Made by a program: the position numbers and the translations under genes
Assembly (NCBI GenBank): GCA_964016885.1
Contig: OZ024743.1
Span: 165,215,732-165,279,731 of the forward strand
Length of the DNA stretch: 64,000 nucleotides
DNA from: Eledone cirrhosa
Taxonomy: Eukaryota > Mollusca > Cephalopoda > Octopoda > Eledonidae
Direction of reading: 5' to 3'
Shown here: one piece after another, positions 29,991-40,249 of the stretch
Position numbering within the stretch: the stretch's first letter is position 1
Layout of the letters: every line of letters begins with the position of its first letter
Notes under the pieces: model-generated
Told to the model about the DNA's origin: nothing
What the model saw: only the letters and a program-made list of their open reading frames with translations
Databases searched by the model: none

Positions 29991-32900
29991 CTACAGACGT
30001 ATATTCAGAGCGGTCCCGTTCACTCGGACCATTCTCACTACATTCACCCACGTTTCAACAAACTTGCTAGAAGGCAGCACTTGCCTCTCCACCCTGATTT
30101 TCCTCTTCAAGTGAAACTTGAAAAAGTTAATTAGGGATTCGCCGAAGAGGAAAGTGTCTGTCTTTAACCCTTTCAACCTTGTCCACCACACAATCTCTTT
30201 CGCCATGGCCACCAGGCAAATGAAAACCGCCTGCCCTTCCTCCTCGAAGGAAGACGGCGAGACCATCTGCACAATGGACTCAGTCGATAACCGGATCAGT
30301 CCTACACGCGACAGCAACTGTTCGACATAGCTCCACAAGTCACTGAATGAGTGCGTGCACGACGGTTTCGTCGCTCTGCCCGCATCTCGGACAGGCTCAG
30401 CTGACGGCACTTCCGTGCCTGTAGAGCTTATCTCGAACCGGCAGCGCTCCCCGGTAGCACTGCCAGGCCAGGGATTTTTGGAAGTTATCCATAGGCCCTG
30501 GGCTGAAAGTTCTCCGGAAGAGAGCCAGCAGCTGATCTTCAACGCCCAGGATCTCTCCGAGAACGTCGTCGCTCTTCCCCTCCACTAGTCCTCTATAGAA
30601 CGCCGAGGTGGATGTTGCACCGATAATAGTGCCCAGCTGGCAGAGGACAGTGAGCGCCTGGAGACATTCCAGTTTCCAAGCGCTATCCCTCGGTCTTTTT
30701 CTGACCCAGGACTGCAGCTCCGTCAAGGAGACGAGCTGTGGGAAAACGTGCCTGGCGAACGGCGACCACACCTGTTCACCGTCAAGGAAGCACCAGAGAT
30801 GTCGCAGCCTCAGCGCATGCTTGCGCATCATTAGCCATGGCATGCCCAGTCCTCCACGCAACGGGTGTTGACAGCAGATGGATCGTCTGACCATGGGAGC
30901 GCGCCCCTTCCACAAAAAGCGGAAGAGGAGGCGCTCCATTTTGGTGAGAGTTGGGCCGGAGCAAGGGACGACGGTGAGACGATAGCAGATGACGGATGCG
31001 ATGTACGAATTCGCCACCTCCGCCCGGCCTTTCAGGGACAGCTTCCTCTCGGCCCATTTCTGGGTGAGGGAGGCCACCTTGCTCGTCACCTCGTTCCAGT
31101 TTTTCTCCATCAGACCCCGAGCAATTTAACTGGTCCGTCCGTCCAACGCCCCACGACGCTGTCGGACGGCATGGACTTGCCTCTCCAGGTGCCGAGCTGC
31201 AAGCCCACCGACTTTTCCTGGTTTATCTTTGCTCCTGTCACCGCTTCGTATTCCTTGAGAGCGGTGTCGAGCATCTGGACGTGTCTGGTGCTCGACATCA
31301 CCACGGTGACGTCGTCGGCGTAAGCCGACTCGGATTTCCCGCATCCTAGTTCGCGTGGGACGCCCCTAATCGCCCCCGGTTTGTGCAGTAACGGCTCGAG
31401 AGCCGATACGTACAAGAGGGACGAGAGGGGACAACCCTGGCGGACTGAGCGCATGATGCTGAACGGCTGCGACAGGTAACCGTTCATCCTCACAACTGAG
31501 CAGATGTTGCTTTACATCGCTGCGATCCAACCCCTGAAAACGGGCCCGAAACCGGCTGCCTCGAGAACCGCCGCCAGGTACCGATGGTCGACCCTATCGA
31601 ATGCTTTGCATTGATCCAAGTTGATCAGGGCTCCACCCGTGCCAGGTTCCTTAACCTCCCTCTCTATGATGTATCACATGAGGTGGAGGTTGTCGTGTAT
31701 GGATCTGTCCGGAATGGCGCATGTCTGCGCCTCTCCCACCAGACCCTTGACGACAAGCGCCAACCTCGTTGCTAACACCTTGGCCAAAATCTTGAACTTT
31801 GCGTTTAGCAGGGTTATGGGCCTGAAATTATCGATAATATCCCCCTTGTTCGGGTCTTTTCTCTTCTCAGCAGCGCCACCGCTCCCCGTCTCACAAAACT
31901 GGGAATGATCCCGTTCTGCTGCCAGTTGCAGTAGACGTCTGCCAAGAGGTCACCGAACAAGTCTGGCATAAATGCATAAAGCTCGTAGGGCAGACGATCC
32001 AAACCTGGCGATTTATCCCTCGTGCAGTTAGCCATCGCTTCCCGTATTTCACCGGCTGTTATTGGCTTTTCGCAACACTGTGCTGCGGTCGTCGAGAGCC
32101 GAGGCAGTCCGTCGAGGTATGCACTGAAGTCCATGCCCCGATCCGGGCCGCGGCTGCTCCCGAACAGTTCAGCGAAGTGCTGCTGAAAAGTTTCACACAT
32201 CCGCTCGGGTTCGAGCATCACGCACCCGTTTTGGTCAGACAAAGACCGAATTGTGGCTTTGTGGCCACGTCGCGCCTCTGCCATCCGGGCCCATTGGACA
32301 GCTTTTGTCCCCTCGTGTTTCAGAGCACGCGCTCTAGCGTTGACAACGCAGCCTTCGTGTTTTGCGTTGAAGAATTGGTCGAGTGCCAACCTCGCCGCAA
32401 ACACGTCGGTTGCGATGCCTGTCCTAAACTTCTAGCTTTCTGACTAGCTCTCCCTCTACTCTATTTTCCTCTATCACTACTCCTTTGCTAAACCTAATCG
32501 ACTCTACTTTAATTGCCCTTTTCAGGGCGACCCACCACCTGTTGTTGACGACCGCTCCCGTCAACACCCGCTTAACTAATACGCTAATCCGGTCTCTGTA
32601 GGCTTTGCGCGCCAGGAAAGATGCGTTCAGCTTCCAGTAACCGGGCCCTTACTATGAAGTCTGTCTATGTCGTCTCACAGATCACAAATTTGTGGTCTGT
32701 GTAGTCGACTATTTTAAATTGTGGACAACTTATATTAGCCTTATCTAGTTCTCTGCAGAATACCCTATCGAGATACGATCTGGATGACCCGATGCGATTT
32801 GTCCATGTCCACATTGGCACATTTGGGTGATCCAGTCGATACCTGTCAGACAGTTCAAAACATCTGAGCAGGTTGGTGAGGCTCTTGCACTCTCCTCCCC

Positions 32901-33365
32901 TATCCACTAGCCCCACACAATCCCAGCGTGCATCCAAGATACCGTTCCAGTCGCCCACTAACACTAAAGAGCGGGACGTTCCAAGAAAGGTCTCTAGACG
33001 TCTGAAGAAATCTGGCCGTCCTGCCTCTGTTGGGGCGTAGACGGCTACTAGCCTGAAAGCATTGCCTTCGCTGCCGGTCACGTCCAGCACCACCGACTTA
33101 CCTTCTGGGTCTAGGAAGATGGCCCATATGGCGAGATCCAAGCCTCTCCGAAAAAGGACGGCAACCCCTCCCCCGATCCTGGACGGCTGGGAGATGCGTA
33201 TACATCGTAGCCGCCGAAGATCGGTGCGAAGGCTTGTGCTTCGGAGATTCTGGTCTCACTGATGGCCACCACATCTATGTTTAGTGACCTGAGGTCGTTG
33301 AGCAGGTGACCCTGCTTCCAAGATGACCCAGGCCACGTGCATTTATACTGCCTATTCTGAGTACG
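29991..33365 (-). pseudogene. ORF2, copy D
   Basis: Minus-strand order: NMAVLRIGSINARGLG (33370, fused in frame to ORF1), AIWAIFLDPEGKSVVLDV, VYAPTEAGRPDFFRRLETFLG, LVGDWNGILDARWDCVG, MWTWTNRIGSSRSYLDRVF, DYTDHKFVI; then ALDQFFNAKHEGCVVNARARAL and SPGLDRLPYELYA; SVRQGCPLSSLLYVSALEPLL and SAYADDVTVVMSS (RT, 31430-31300); GTWRGKSMPSDSVVGRWTDGP; WKGRAPMVRRSICCQHPLRGGLG; and the C-terminal LFGESLINFFKFHLKRKI (about 30140). All nuclease and RT landmarks are present, but frameshifts (near 33260, 32640, 31850, 31500, 30400) separate them. The SDH-type nuclease His is TDH here. Confidence 0.8.
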
Positions 33366-34600
33366 GCCATGTTGGATGAGAAACGGGCAAGTGAGAAAGG
33401 GTCACTTACCTTGATCGGTGAAGGGACAGTAGAACCGTCCCTTTCGCTGGTCATGGGTGTTTCCAAGAGGATGTCAGTGTATATCCTCTTGGTAACCGAC
33501 CCTCTGAAATCTCCAACTGCGTTGGGGAATTTTTGTTTTAAAAGTGAGTACTGTTCTATTGAGATTTCAATGATGCTTATGTTTGTCGGGAGAGTTCTTG
33601 GTGTTGGTGGGATGTAGTAGTTTTTTTCTGTGATGTCTGTGTGTTGCTTTATATATTGTATGAGTTCTTTTTTTGCCATGTTTATGGCTGTGTACTTTTT
33701 GGGCGGAGGGGTGATTTTGTTGCTGTTTTCTTCTTGTTGCTGTTTGGTGTGTGTGTTTTGTTTTGTTTGCGTTGTTGGTGTTTTTGGTGATGCTGGTGGT
33801 GGTGTGGTTGTTGTTGTCAGTGGAGCTTGTGGTGGTAATGGTGATGGTGGTGGTGTTGCTGCAAGTTTCCTTGCTGCCTTTACCCCTCTTTGTATGCCTT
33901 CGCTTTTGGAGGGTGAATCTAAGGGTTTTTTCTTTTTTTCTTTTATGTGGCAGACCGTTTGCCACTTCACTTCCGCCTCGAACTCCATGTCGGGTTCCGT
34001 GGCGTCTGGGAGGGGTATGTGCTCCACGGCTGTTGGTGGTGGTAGTGGAGCCCTCTTCGGCAATTTTGTTGCTGGTGTAGCAACTTCAAATGTAGCTATT
34101 GGTGTTGCCGCTACTGATGCTGCTGCTTTAGTTGTCCGTGGCCTTGGTACGGGTGCCACGGACGTTGCCCTCCTACTCACCGTGGAAGGGGCTTCTGCGT
34201 TTGTTTCCTGTCCTGCTCTTGGTAGCAGCGGACCAGGTATTGGAAGGAGAGGGGCTTTCTTCTTCGCTGTCTTCTGCGGGCAAAAGGCCCTGAGGTGACC
34301 CTTCGACCCACAGAGATAACATTTTGGCCGTCTTCCTTCTACGCTTATAGGGAGTTGGAGTCCTTCCTCGATGTCTATGATATCGGGGATAGCGTCGATA
34401 CATTCCTGGTCAGTTTGTATAAGCATTTGCATGCCTATACCTGACCAGTTCTCTCTCCCTATTTTCTCTACTTGCAGCATGGTCGTCCTGTTCTCGATTC
34501 CAGCAAGGACAGACGCGGCCAGCCAAGGTATGGGCACGTCGGATGGGACCTGGGTCACTTTGACCCTCACAATTTTCTGCCCGCAGTAGGAGGGCACCAA
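33281..34600 (-). CDS. ORF1 core, copy D, running in frame into the ORF2 start
   Basis: A 439-codon frame. It starts in the conserved VPSYCGQKIVRVKVTQVPSD block (residues 2-25) and has RENWSGIGMQMLIQTDQE (about 45-62), a CCHC knuckle CYLCGSKGHLRAFC (about 92-105), then long Pro/Thr/Ala-rich and KQ-rich linkers. Near residue 300 is a new segment, NMAKKELIQYIKQHTD, and then FPNAVGDFRGSVTKRIYTDILLETP. No stop separates it from NMAVLRIGSINARG, the presumed ORF2 start near residue 412. After about 25 further codons a shift ends the frame. The likely job is RNA binding. The true N-terminus lies upstream in other frames. A GTAAGT donor-like site sits just before the ORF2 Met. Confidence 0.7.
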   Translation of the reverse strand: MVPSYCGQKIVRVKVTQVPSDVPIPWLAASVLAGIENRTTMLQVEKIGRENWSGIGMQMLIQTDQECIDAIPDIIDIEEGLQLPISVEGRRPKCYLCGSKGHLRAFCPQKTAKKKAPLLPIPGPLLPRAGQETNAEAPSTVSRRATSVAPVPRPRTTKAAASVAATPIATFEVATPATKLPKRAPLPPPTAVEHIPLPDATEPDMEFEAEVKWQTVCHIKEKKKKPLDSPSKSEGIQRGVKAARKLAATPPPSPLPPQAPLTTTTTPPPASPKTPTTQTKQNTHTKQQQEENSNKITPPPKKYTAINMAKKELIQYIKQHTDITEKNYYIPPTPRTLPTNISIIEISIEQYSLLKQKFPNAVGDFRGSVTKRIYTDILLETPMTSERDGSTVPSPIKVSDPFSLARFSSNMAVLRIGSINARGLGHLGSRVTCSTTSGH

Positions 34601-34615
34601 GACTATCTCCTCACT

Positions 34616-35346
34616 TTAGAGTTTCCAAAGAGTGAGACTTTGCTTCCTGAGGAGGGGTGGGGGGAAAGTACGTCTGCCTCGGGTGATGTGGGTTTTGCGT
34701 GCCCAGACGCACCCCAAGGCCTTTTGGATTTGAGCCTCCGTGGCTCTCTCCACCCGATGTGAGATTTTGCTTACGGTGCGGTAAGTCACCGTCCGTAGCT
34801 GCTGGTCCTTGAAAAAATCGGGTGGAGATTTCAGGGAGACTCTATTGGCGCTTCTTGTCACCATGGCCCTTGCGACTGCCATCTCCTCCTCTGTGACTAA
34901 CACTGTCTCGATATTTCGGGCGACACCTGCAAAAAAGTGGTCCCTTTTGCAGCAGCACCACTATTGCTGCTGCTACTGGTCTTACAGGTGGTGCTGAGAT
35001 CGCTGTTACAGGTATCGATGTCATTGTTGATGTTTTCGTTGGTACAGTTGCTGTTGTTACTGTTACTGTGGCTGTTGTTATTATTGTTGTTTTTGTTGAT
35101 ACTGTTCCTACTATTATTGTTGTTGTGGCTGTTGTTATTGTCATTGTTATTGTCGTTCTCGACCTTACCGCTGTTATTTTTGTTATTGTCGTTCTCGACT
35201 TTACCGCTGTTATTTTTGTTGTTGCTGTTGTTATTGATGGTGTTGTTGTTGGTGTTGTTGTTGGTGTTGTTTTTGGTGTTATTGTTGGTGTTGTTCGTGT
35301 TAGAAATATTTGTTAATTTTAAATCTGGAACAATCTTCTTTTCCAT
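34616..35346 (-). pseudogene. ORF1 N-terminal part, copy D (Asn-rich)
   Basis: The frame from 35346 begins MEKKIVPDLKLTNISNTNN and continues for about 100 residues of Asn/Thr/Ser/Lys-rich low complexity from AAC/AAT repeats, with a duplicated KNNSGKVENDN unit. It then shifts to LVTEEEMAVARAMVTRSANRVSL (34903) and VERATEAQIQKALGCVWA. The latter corresponds to the AEVEAALKCIG region of copy A. A start at the first Met fits the position just inside the 5' boundary. Confidence 0.65.
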
Positions 35347-35361
35347 TGTAATATTTTCGTT

Positions 35362-35563
35362 TAATAATAATTGTTTCTACTTTTGGCACAAGGCAAGCAA
35401 TTACTCTAGTGCATTACTGGTACTTTATTTTATCGACCCCGTAAGGATGAAAGACAAAGTTAACCTCGGCGGGATCTGAACTCAGAATGGCAAGGGCCGT
35501 AGCTCTATGCGTCAAAGCACGGCGTCCGACCCTCTACCGATACTGCCAATCCACCAATAATAA
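35362..35563 (-). mobile_element. tRNA-derived SINE in the (AAT)n tail of copy E
   Basis: The full minus-strand SINE sequence runs from AATTGTTTCTACTTTTGGC to CCGATACTGCCAATCC. AATAATAAT occurs on both sides, consistent with a target-site duplication inside the (AAT)n tail. Confidence 0.85.
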
Positions 35564-36319
35564 TGATTTCTTTATTGGCCACAAGGGCTGACATCAAGAA
35601 AAACATTACAGACGGCACAGGACAGTACGATGTGGGTTTTGTTCGTGAAAAGATTTTTATTATTTATATAAGAAAAGAAAAAGAAAAAGACATAGAAACA
35701 TATATATATATGAAAATGAAAATTCCCCAATAGGGGGGAAATCTCCGAGGGTTACTCGTGGCGAAAACCACACAAAAGACCACGGCCACCTTGACCACCA
35801 GGGCAAGCGCCCTCTCTCAATTTTTCCATTTCTCAAACTACTGGCGTATATTCAGAGCGGTCCCGTTCACACGGACCATTCTCGCTACATTCACCCACCT
35901 TTCAACAAACTTGCTAGAAGGCAGCACTTGCCTCTCCACCCTGATTTTCCTCTTTCAGTGAAACTTGAAAAAGTTAATTAGGGATTCGCCGAAGAGGAAA
36001 GTGTCTGTCTTTAACCCTTTTAACCTTGTCCACCATACAATCTCTTTCGCCATGGCCACCAGGCAAATGAAAACCGCCTGCCCTTCCTCCTCGAAGGAAG
36101 ACGGCGAGACCATCTGCACAATGGACTCAGTCGATAACCGGATCAGTCCTACACGCGACAGCAACTGTTCGACATAGCTCCACAAGTCAGCAATGCTCGG
36201 ACACTGAACGAGTGCGTGCACGACGGTTTCGTCGCTCTGCGCGCATCTCGGACAGGCTTGGCTGACGATACTTCCGTGCCTGTAGAGCTTATCTCGAACC
36301 GGCAACGCTCCCCGGTAGC
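35556..36319 (-). mobile_element. L1/Tx1-like LINE, copy E (3' fragment)
   Basis: Tail AATAATAATG, then the minus-strand 3' UTR with CCCCAATAGGGG near 35724 and the ORF2 C-terminus (36305-35955): LPVRDKLYRHGSIVSQACPRCAQSDETVVHALVQCPS and LINFFKF. The sequence is almost the same as copy D. It is truncated at CGGTAGC, where copy F's AATAATG tail begins. Confidence 0.85.
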
Positions 36320-36818
36320 AATAATGCTTTCTTTATTGGCCACAAGGGCTAACATGAAGAAAAACATTACAGACGGCACAGAACGATACAAAGTGGGTTT
36401 TGGCCGTGTAACAAAGGTTATAACAAGAAAATAGAAATATCAAAAAAATTCAAACAACAAAAATTCCCCAATAGGGGGGAAACTTCCGAGGGTTACTCAT
36501 GGCGAAAACCCCACAAAAGACCGCGGCCACCCTGACCACCAGGGTAAGCGCCCTCTCTCAGTTTTCCACTCCTCAGTCTACAGGTGCATACTCAGAGCGG
36601 GCCCGTTCACTCGGACCAGACTCGCCACTTTCACCCACCTTTCAACAAACTTACTAGAAGACAGCACTTGTCTCTCCATCCTGATTTTCCTCTTCAAGTG
36701 AAATTTGAAAAAGTTAATCAAGGATTCGCCGAAGAGGAAAATGTACGTCTTCAATCCTTTCAACCTTGTCCACCATACAATCTCTTTCGCCATGGCCACC
36801 AGGCAGATGAAAATAATG
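36320..36818 (-). mobile_element. L1/Tx1-like LINE, copy F (3' fragment)
   Basis: Tail AATAATG, hairpin CCCCAATAGGGG near 36468 and a short piece of ORF2 (MAMAKEIVWWTRLKGLKTYIFLFGESLINFFKFH, spread over two lines of frame). It ends at CAGATGAAA, where the inverted-repeat unit begins with ATAATGATAATAATATATAAG. Confidence 0.85.
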
Positions 36819-37025
36819 ATAATAATATATAAGCGAACAAAGAATCATCATATACATTTTAATTACATATTACATATGTTTCAACGTCGATCAGCTCGAG
36901 GAACGATCGATTAATGATCGATCCTGAGTCTGGAATCAGAAACTCCTCAGATATGTGTTCAGACTCGCGCCTAAGAATGACTGGATAGTTAGAAAGTTAT
37001 TCCGATTCATTATTTTAGGCCGCTA

Positions 37026-37267
37026 CATACTCTGCTAGTGAAGGCGTGTGGCTGAGTGGTTAGAGAATTGGATTCGCAATCGTAAGGTTGTGAGTTCGAT
37101 TCCTGGACCAGGCGATGCGTTATGTCCTTGGGCAAGACACTTTATTTCACGTTGCTCCTTCTACCTGGAGTTGCGACCGATAGATAGTATTAGCAATTGG
37201 AAAGACCAACGGAAACATTGTTCCCTCGGTCCGATTTGACGAAAGTCGATCGTTCCATACTCTGCTA
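37026..37267 (+). mobile_element. tRNA-derived SINE (second family) with 12-bp target-site duplication
   Basis: CATACTCTGCTA at 37026-37037 is repeated at 37256-37267. The head GTGTGGCTGAGTGGTTAGAG (box A) and box B GAGTTCGATTCC (37093-37104) are both nearly canonical for tRNA. The body continues GTCCTTGGGCAAGACACTTTATTTCACG and ends GACGAAAGTCGATCG. The same head recurs, minus strand, at 63.9 kb. Confidence 0.9.
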
Positions 37268-37388
37268 AAGAAATATGTCATCGCCGTATTCATCCTGTTA
37301 AATTGTATTCGGTCAAATCTCAGTTGGAAGGCGACCTAGAACTCAGCAGCTATTACTGCCATTTCTTGGTCAAGATGGCATTTTACGC

Positions 37389-38210
37389 TTGTCTCGTGCC
37401 GAAGCCATTCGTACCCATAAATACCTCAAGTTTTTCAACCGGCACACTGTGAAATTCTCATTTTCCACAGTACCCTATATTGCAAGCGCCAATTCCAAGA
37501 AAATGTGGGATTACGAGTGTCGCCGGCAACAAACTGGAGCTCCGCGGAGGGTGGTTGAGAGGACCCGTACTGACTCTAACACCAATTACGCCCTATCCAA
37601 TACTGTGCCCCAATCCATCGTTAGCCATGACACTGACACCCAACTGACTGCAACGTTGACCGTGATCTCCAGAGTAGTAACAGGCCGGTATATAAATGAC
37701 ATAACACCTGACACCACGGGCTCCAGTGCACAACATCAGAATAGGCATCCTGACACCTCGCATTGCAACTGCCGCAATAAAGTACAGTGCCCTCTCTAGG
37801 GAAACTGCATGGTCACGAACATTGTGTATAAATGTGTGGTTGAAACGCAAAACACGGTCCACAATTATATCGGTGCAACATCCACGAACTTTAAATCGAG
37901 GATGTACAACCACACAAATTCTTTCAAGGACAGGAAAAGAGGCATTCCACAAGACTGGCGGACTTAATCTGGACGCTAAAGGACAACAACACAAGCTTCA
38001 AACTACACTGGAGTATAGTGCAACACGTGGTCACTTATTCTGTGGGCGGTGGCAACTGCAAACTCTGTGTAACGGAAGCCATGGAGATTGTGAAATTAAA
38101 GCAAAACTTGGTTAACCTCAAGTCTAGATTATCGTGATTTGCAGACACCACCGGAAATGCACTTTTTCCGCGCTTAACTTTCCCACCTAGGAGCTAAACT
38201 TTCCCACCTA
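37389..38210 (+). pseudogene. PLE GIY-YIG endonuclease remnant (CPL-type Cys motif)
   Basis: Broken over several frames. HCNCRNKVQCPL, then GNCMVTNIVYKCVV..T, HNYIGATSTNFKSRMYNHTNSFKDRKR, then KDNNTSFKLHWSIVQHVV and GGNCKLCVTEAMEIVKL. The order CxC..CPL.G.C, NIVYK, YIG, FK.R..NH..SF, C.LC..E is that of a Penelope-like GIY-YIG domain with its linker. A stop splits CPL from GNC, and there are two more frameshifts. RT is not found upstream. A 17-bp duplication, ACTTTCCCACCTAGGAG, lies just downstream at 38178-38215. Confidence 0.65.
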
Positions 38211-38588
38211 GGAGTCAAGGCTACCAGTGCACTGGGTTAGCCCTACGTTTTGTCGAGCACCTTAACCGGCCCTTGGGCCCACTCTGCATGTATAACTTAG
38301 CACATATAAGAACGTAAGGACATACCCATGCATACACACGCATACTTACACATAACATCGTACACAACCTAAAACGTATGCATATAAGCACACGCACATA
38401 CATTCACATCCATGTACACAATCACACCATATAGGCATATGTCCTCTCTACAAAGAATGCAATAGCTGGATTGTATATGAAGTCTGTCTAGACATTCACT
38501 ATTCCTCTTACTTTTCCAACTTATCCATGTATTAAAAAAAAAGAACTGTATTATTATTTCATTCTAACCCTTTATTATGTTTGTATTA

Positions 38589-38590
<2 letters not shown>

Positions 38591-38670
<80 letters not shown>

Positions 38671-38698
38671 CGCGCGTATATATATATATATATATATA
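38591..38698. repeat. (TG)n followed by (CG) and (TA)n microsatellite
   Basis: About 38 TG units, a CGTGCGCGCG junction, then 11 TA units: a run of alternating purine-pyrimidine of about 108 bp. Confidence 0.95.
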
Positions 38699-38749
38699 AG
38701 CTTTTTTCAATAACAGAAAGATTTTTTTCAATGTAGAAAGGCCCTGAGA

Positions 38750-39225
38750 AAGACCCACTTAAAGATTAAAGTGGCAGAAAAGCCAGGAACTACCATAAAA
38801 TCCCTGATCAGCAAAACATACCCTTTTAAGAAAACCCACTGTACTAATAGGAAATGTGTTATATGTAAACCCCCAGATCAACTGCAAAACTAGGAATGTA
38901 GTCTATAGCATAAGATGTACAGAGGGTACTTGCAGAAACATGACAACAACATACATAGGTGAGACAGCTTGTAGCATAGGAGAAAGGATAGACCAACACT
39001 AAAAGGACGAAAAAACGGTTCAGTACTATACGAAGACGCCAAACAACAACTTGACGGTAACATAAAAAACATAGCAATTAAAATAATATCTAAACATAGA
39101 AATGATTCACCAGATAGGCAAATCAGAGAGGCCAGTGAAATAGAACTTAGAAGGCCAAGGCTAAACAGAAAGAATGAATGGAATAACAACACCCAAACAA
39201 ACAATACTGACTTAAGAGAAATATA
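38750..39225 (+). pseudogene. PLE GIY-YIG endonuclease remnant, related to 15.5 kb
   Basis: Frame pieces give KTHCTNRKCVICKPP, a T-T-Y-I-G-E-T-A..S-I-G-E-R block in another frame (ACATACATAGGTGAGACAGC at 38950), then NIKNIAIKIISKHRNDSPDRQIREASEIELRRPRLNRKNEWNNN. The order matches the 146-residue ORF at 15502. Here the YIGET sequence is retained. Three shifts. Confidence 0.65.
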
Positions 39226-39468
39226 AATAAATAAATAAATAAATAAATATATACACAAGCACAATAACAACAAACACATATAAACACACACTAGTAAACT
39301 AAGATAGAATACAATAACCAAAACACAGTCACCCAAACGCGAACACACACCAAACACTATACACACACGCAAACGCATGCGCAGAGAAGAAGACAAAAAT
39401 AAATAAATAAATAAATAAACAGATAAAATAAAAATGGCGTAGATATACAATACAACAGGAGGAACATA

Positions 39469-39522
39469 ATAGTACCACTGATGATGTTGCAGATGTGCAA
39501 CGAAAGAACTTTGTTAGACTAT
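39469..39522 (+). ncRNA. Hammerhead-like fold downstream of PLE ORF (degenerate)
   Basis: Core CTGATGA at 39478-39484 and GAAA at 39502-39505. Stem II is GTTGCA with TGCAAC, a perfect 6 bp, loop GATG, with one extra U before it. Stem I is ATAGT (39469-39473) with ACTAT (39518-39522). Stem III (GAACTTTGTT) is weak. Relative to 16159-16209 the stem II pairing is kept while bases differ. Confidence 0.45.
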
Positions 39523-39870
39523 ATATATGTGTTTACTTCTATATTATATCTGTATTTTTGACCGTTGGTCAGTCGTTGAGGATCAAATGAATTAACTGTG
39601 GAGATATAAAAGGTACGCGAAAACCAACCAAACAGTGAGTGTGTTCTGTTATTATTTCTGACAATATTATTACAACAATATGACCCTCCCCATGTATAAC
39701 AATATATCCTTTTATTCTCTATCTCACTGTCGCATTTTCTCTGTCCGTATTATTTATTTCTTAATCGCTTCTTTATCTTTGTAAAGATTGGTTTTATTTA
39801 TTATTATTTTTTTGTATTTCTTTATTCCTTTTGTACTTACTTCAAAAGACTATGACTGCAGACTTCCTGC
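39523..39870. other. Unassigned AT-rich sequence
   Basis: No coding or repeat signature recognised before the inner inverted-repeat arm. Confidence 0.4.
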
Positions 39871-40249
39871 AGACCGGCGGCTACGCATGAATGCCTTCGG
39901 TATGAGACCAGCGTAAAATGCCGTCTTGACCAAGAAATGGCAGTAATAGCTGTTGAGTTCTAGATCGCCTTCCCACTGAGATTTTACTGAATACAATTTA
40001 ACAGGATGAATACGGCGATGACACATTCCTTTAGCAGAGGAAGAAATATTTACATTTCTCAAAGTATTGAAGTATTTAAGACTATTCAACAGAATTCGTA
40101 ATATAATCGGCTTGTCTCCTCACAGCCCAGGCAGACAGAATAGAGAAGGCAGAGGACGGCAAAGGAGACGCGCTGGAAAAGCCACTCCAACTCACGGGGC
40201 TCACACCTGCGGCTGGCCAGCTGAGCGCCTATGGTGGTGAATGTAGCGC

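Larger units (their letters stand above)
29681..35367 (-). mobile_element. L1/Tx1-like LINE, copy D (near full length)
   Basis: Tail AATAATAATG at 29680, hairpin CCCCAATAGGGG near 29877, ORF2 30000-33365, ORF1 33400-35346. The 5' end abuts the (AAT)n tail of copy E, now with a SINE in it. It is the best-kept of the six copies for ORF1. Confidence 0.82.

Noticed and set aside
33630..34298. 222-codon plus-strand ORF and similar Val/Leu/Phe-rich ORFs at 21627, 22811, 28542 and 34937
   Set aside because: They are antisense shadows of the Asn-, Pro- and Thr-rich ORF1 frames on the minus strand.
37043..37105. Possible tRNA gene (near-canonical box A and box B)
   Set aside because: It continues into a SINE body, is flanked by a 12-bp target-site duplication, and shares its head with the 63.9 kb SINE.
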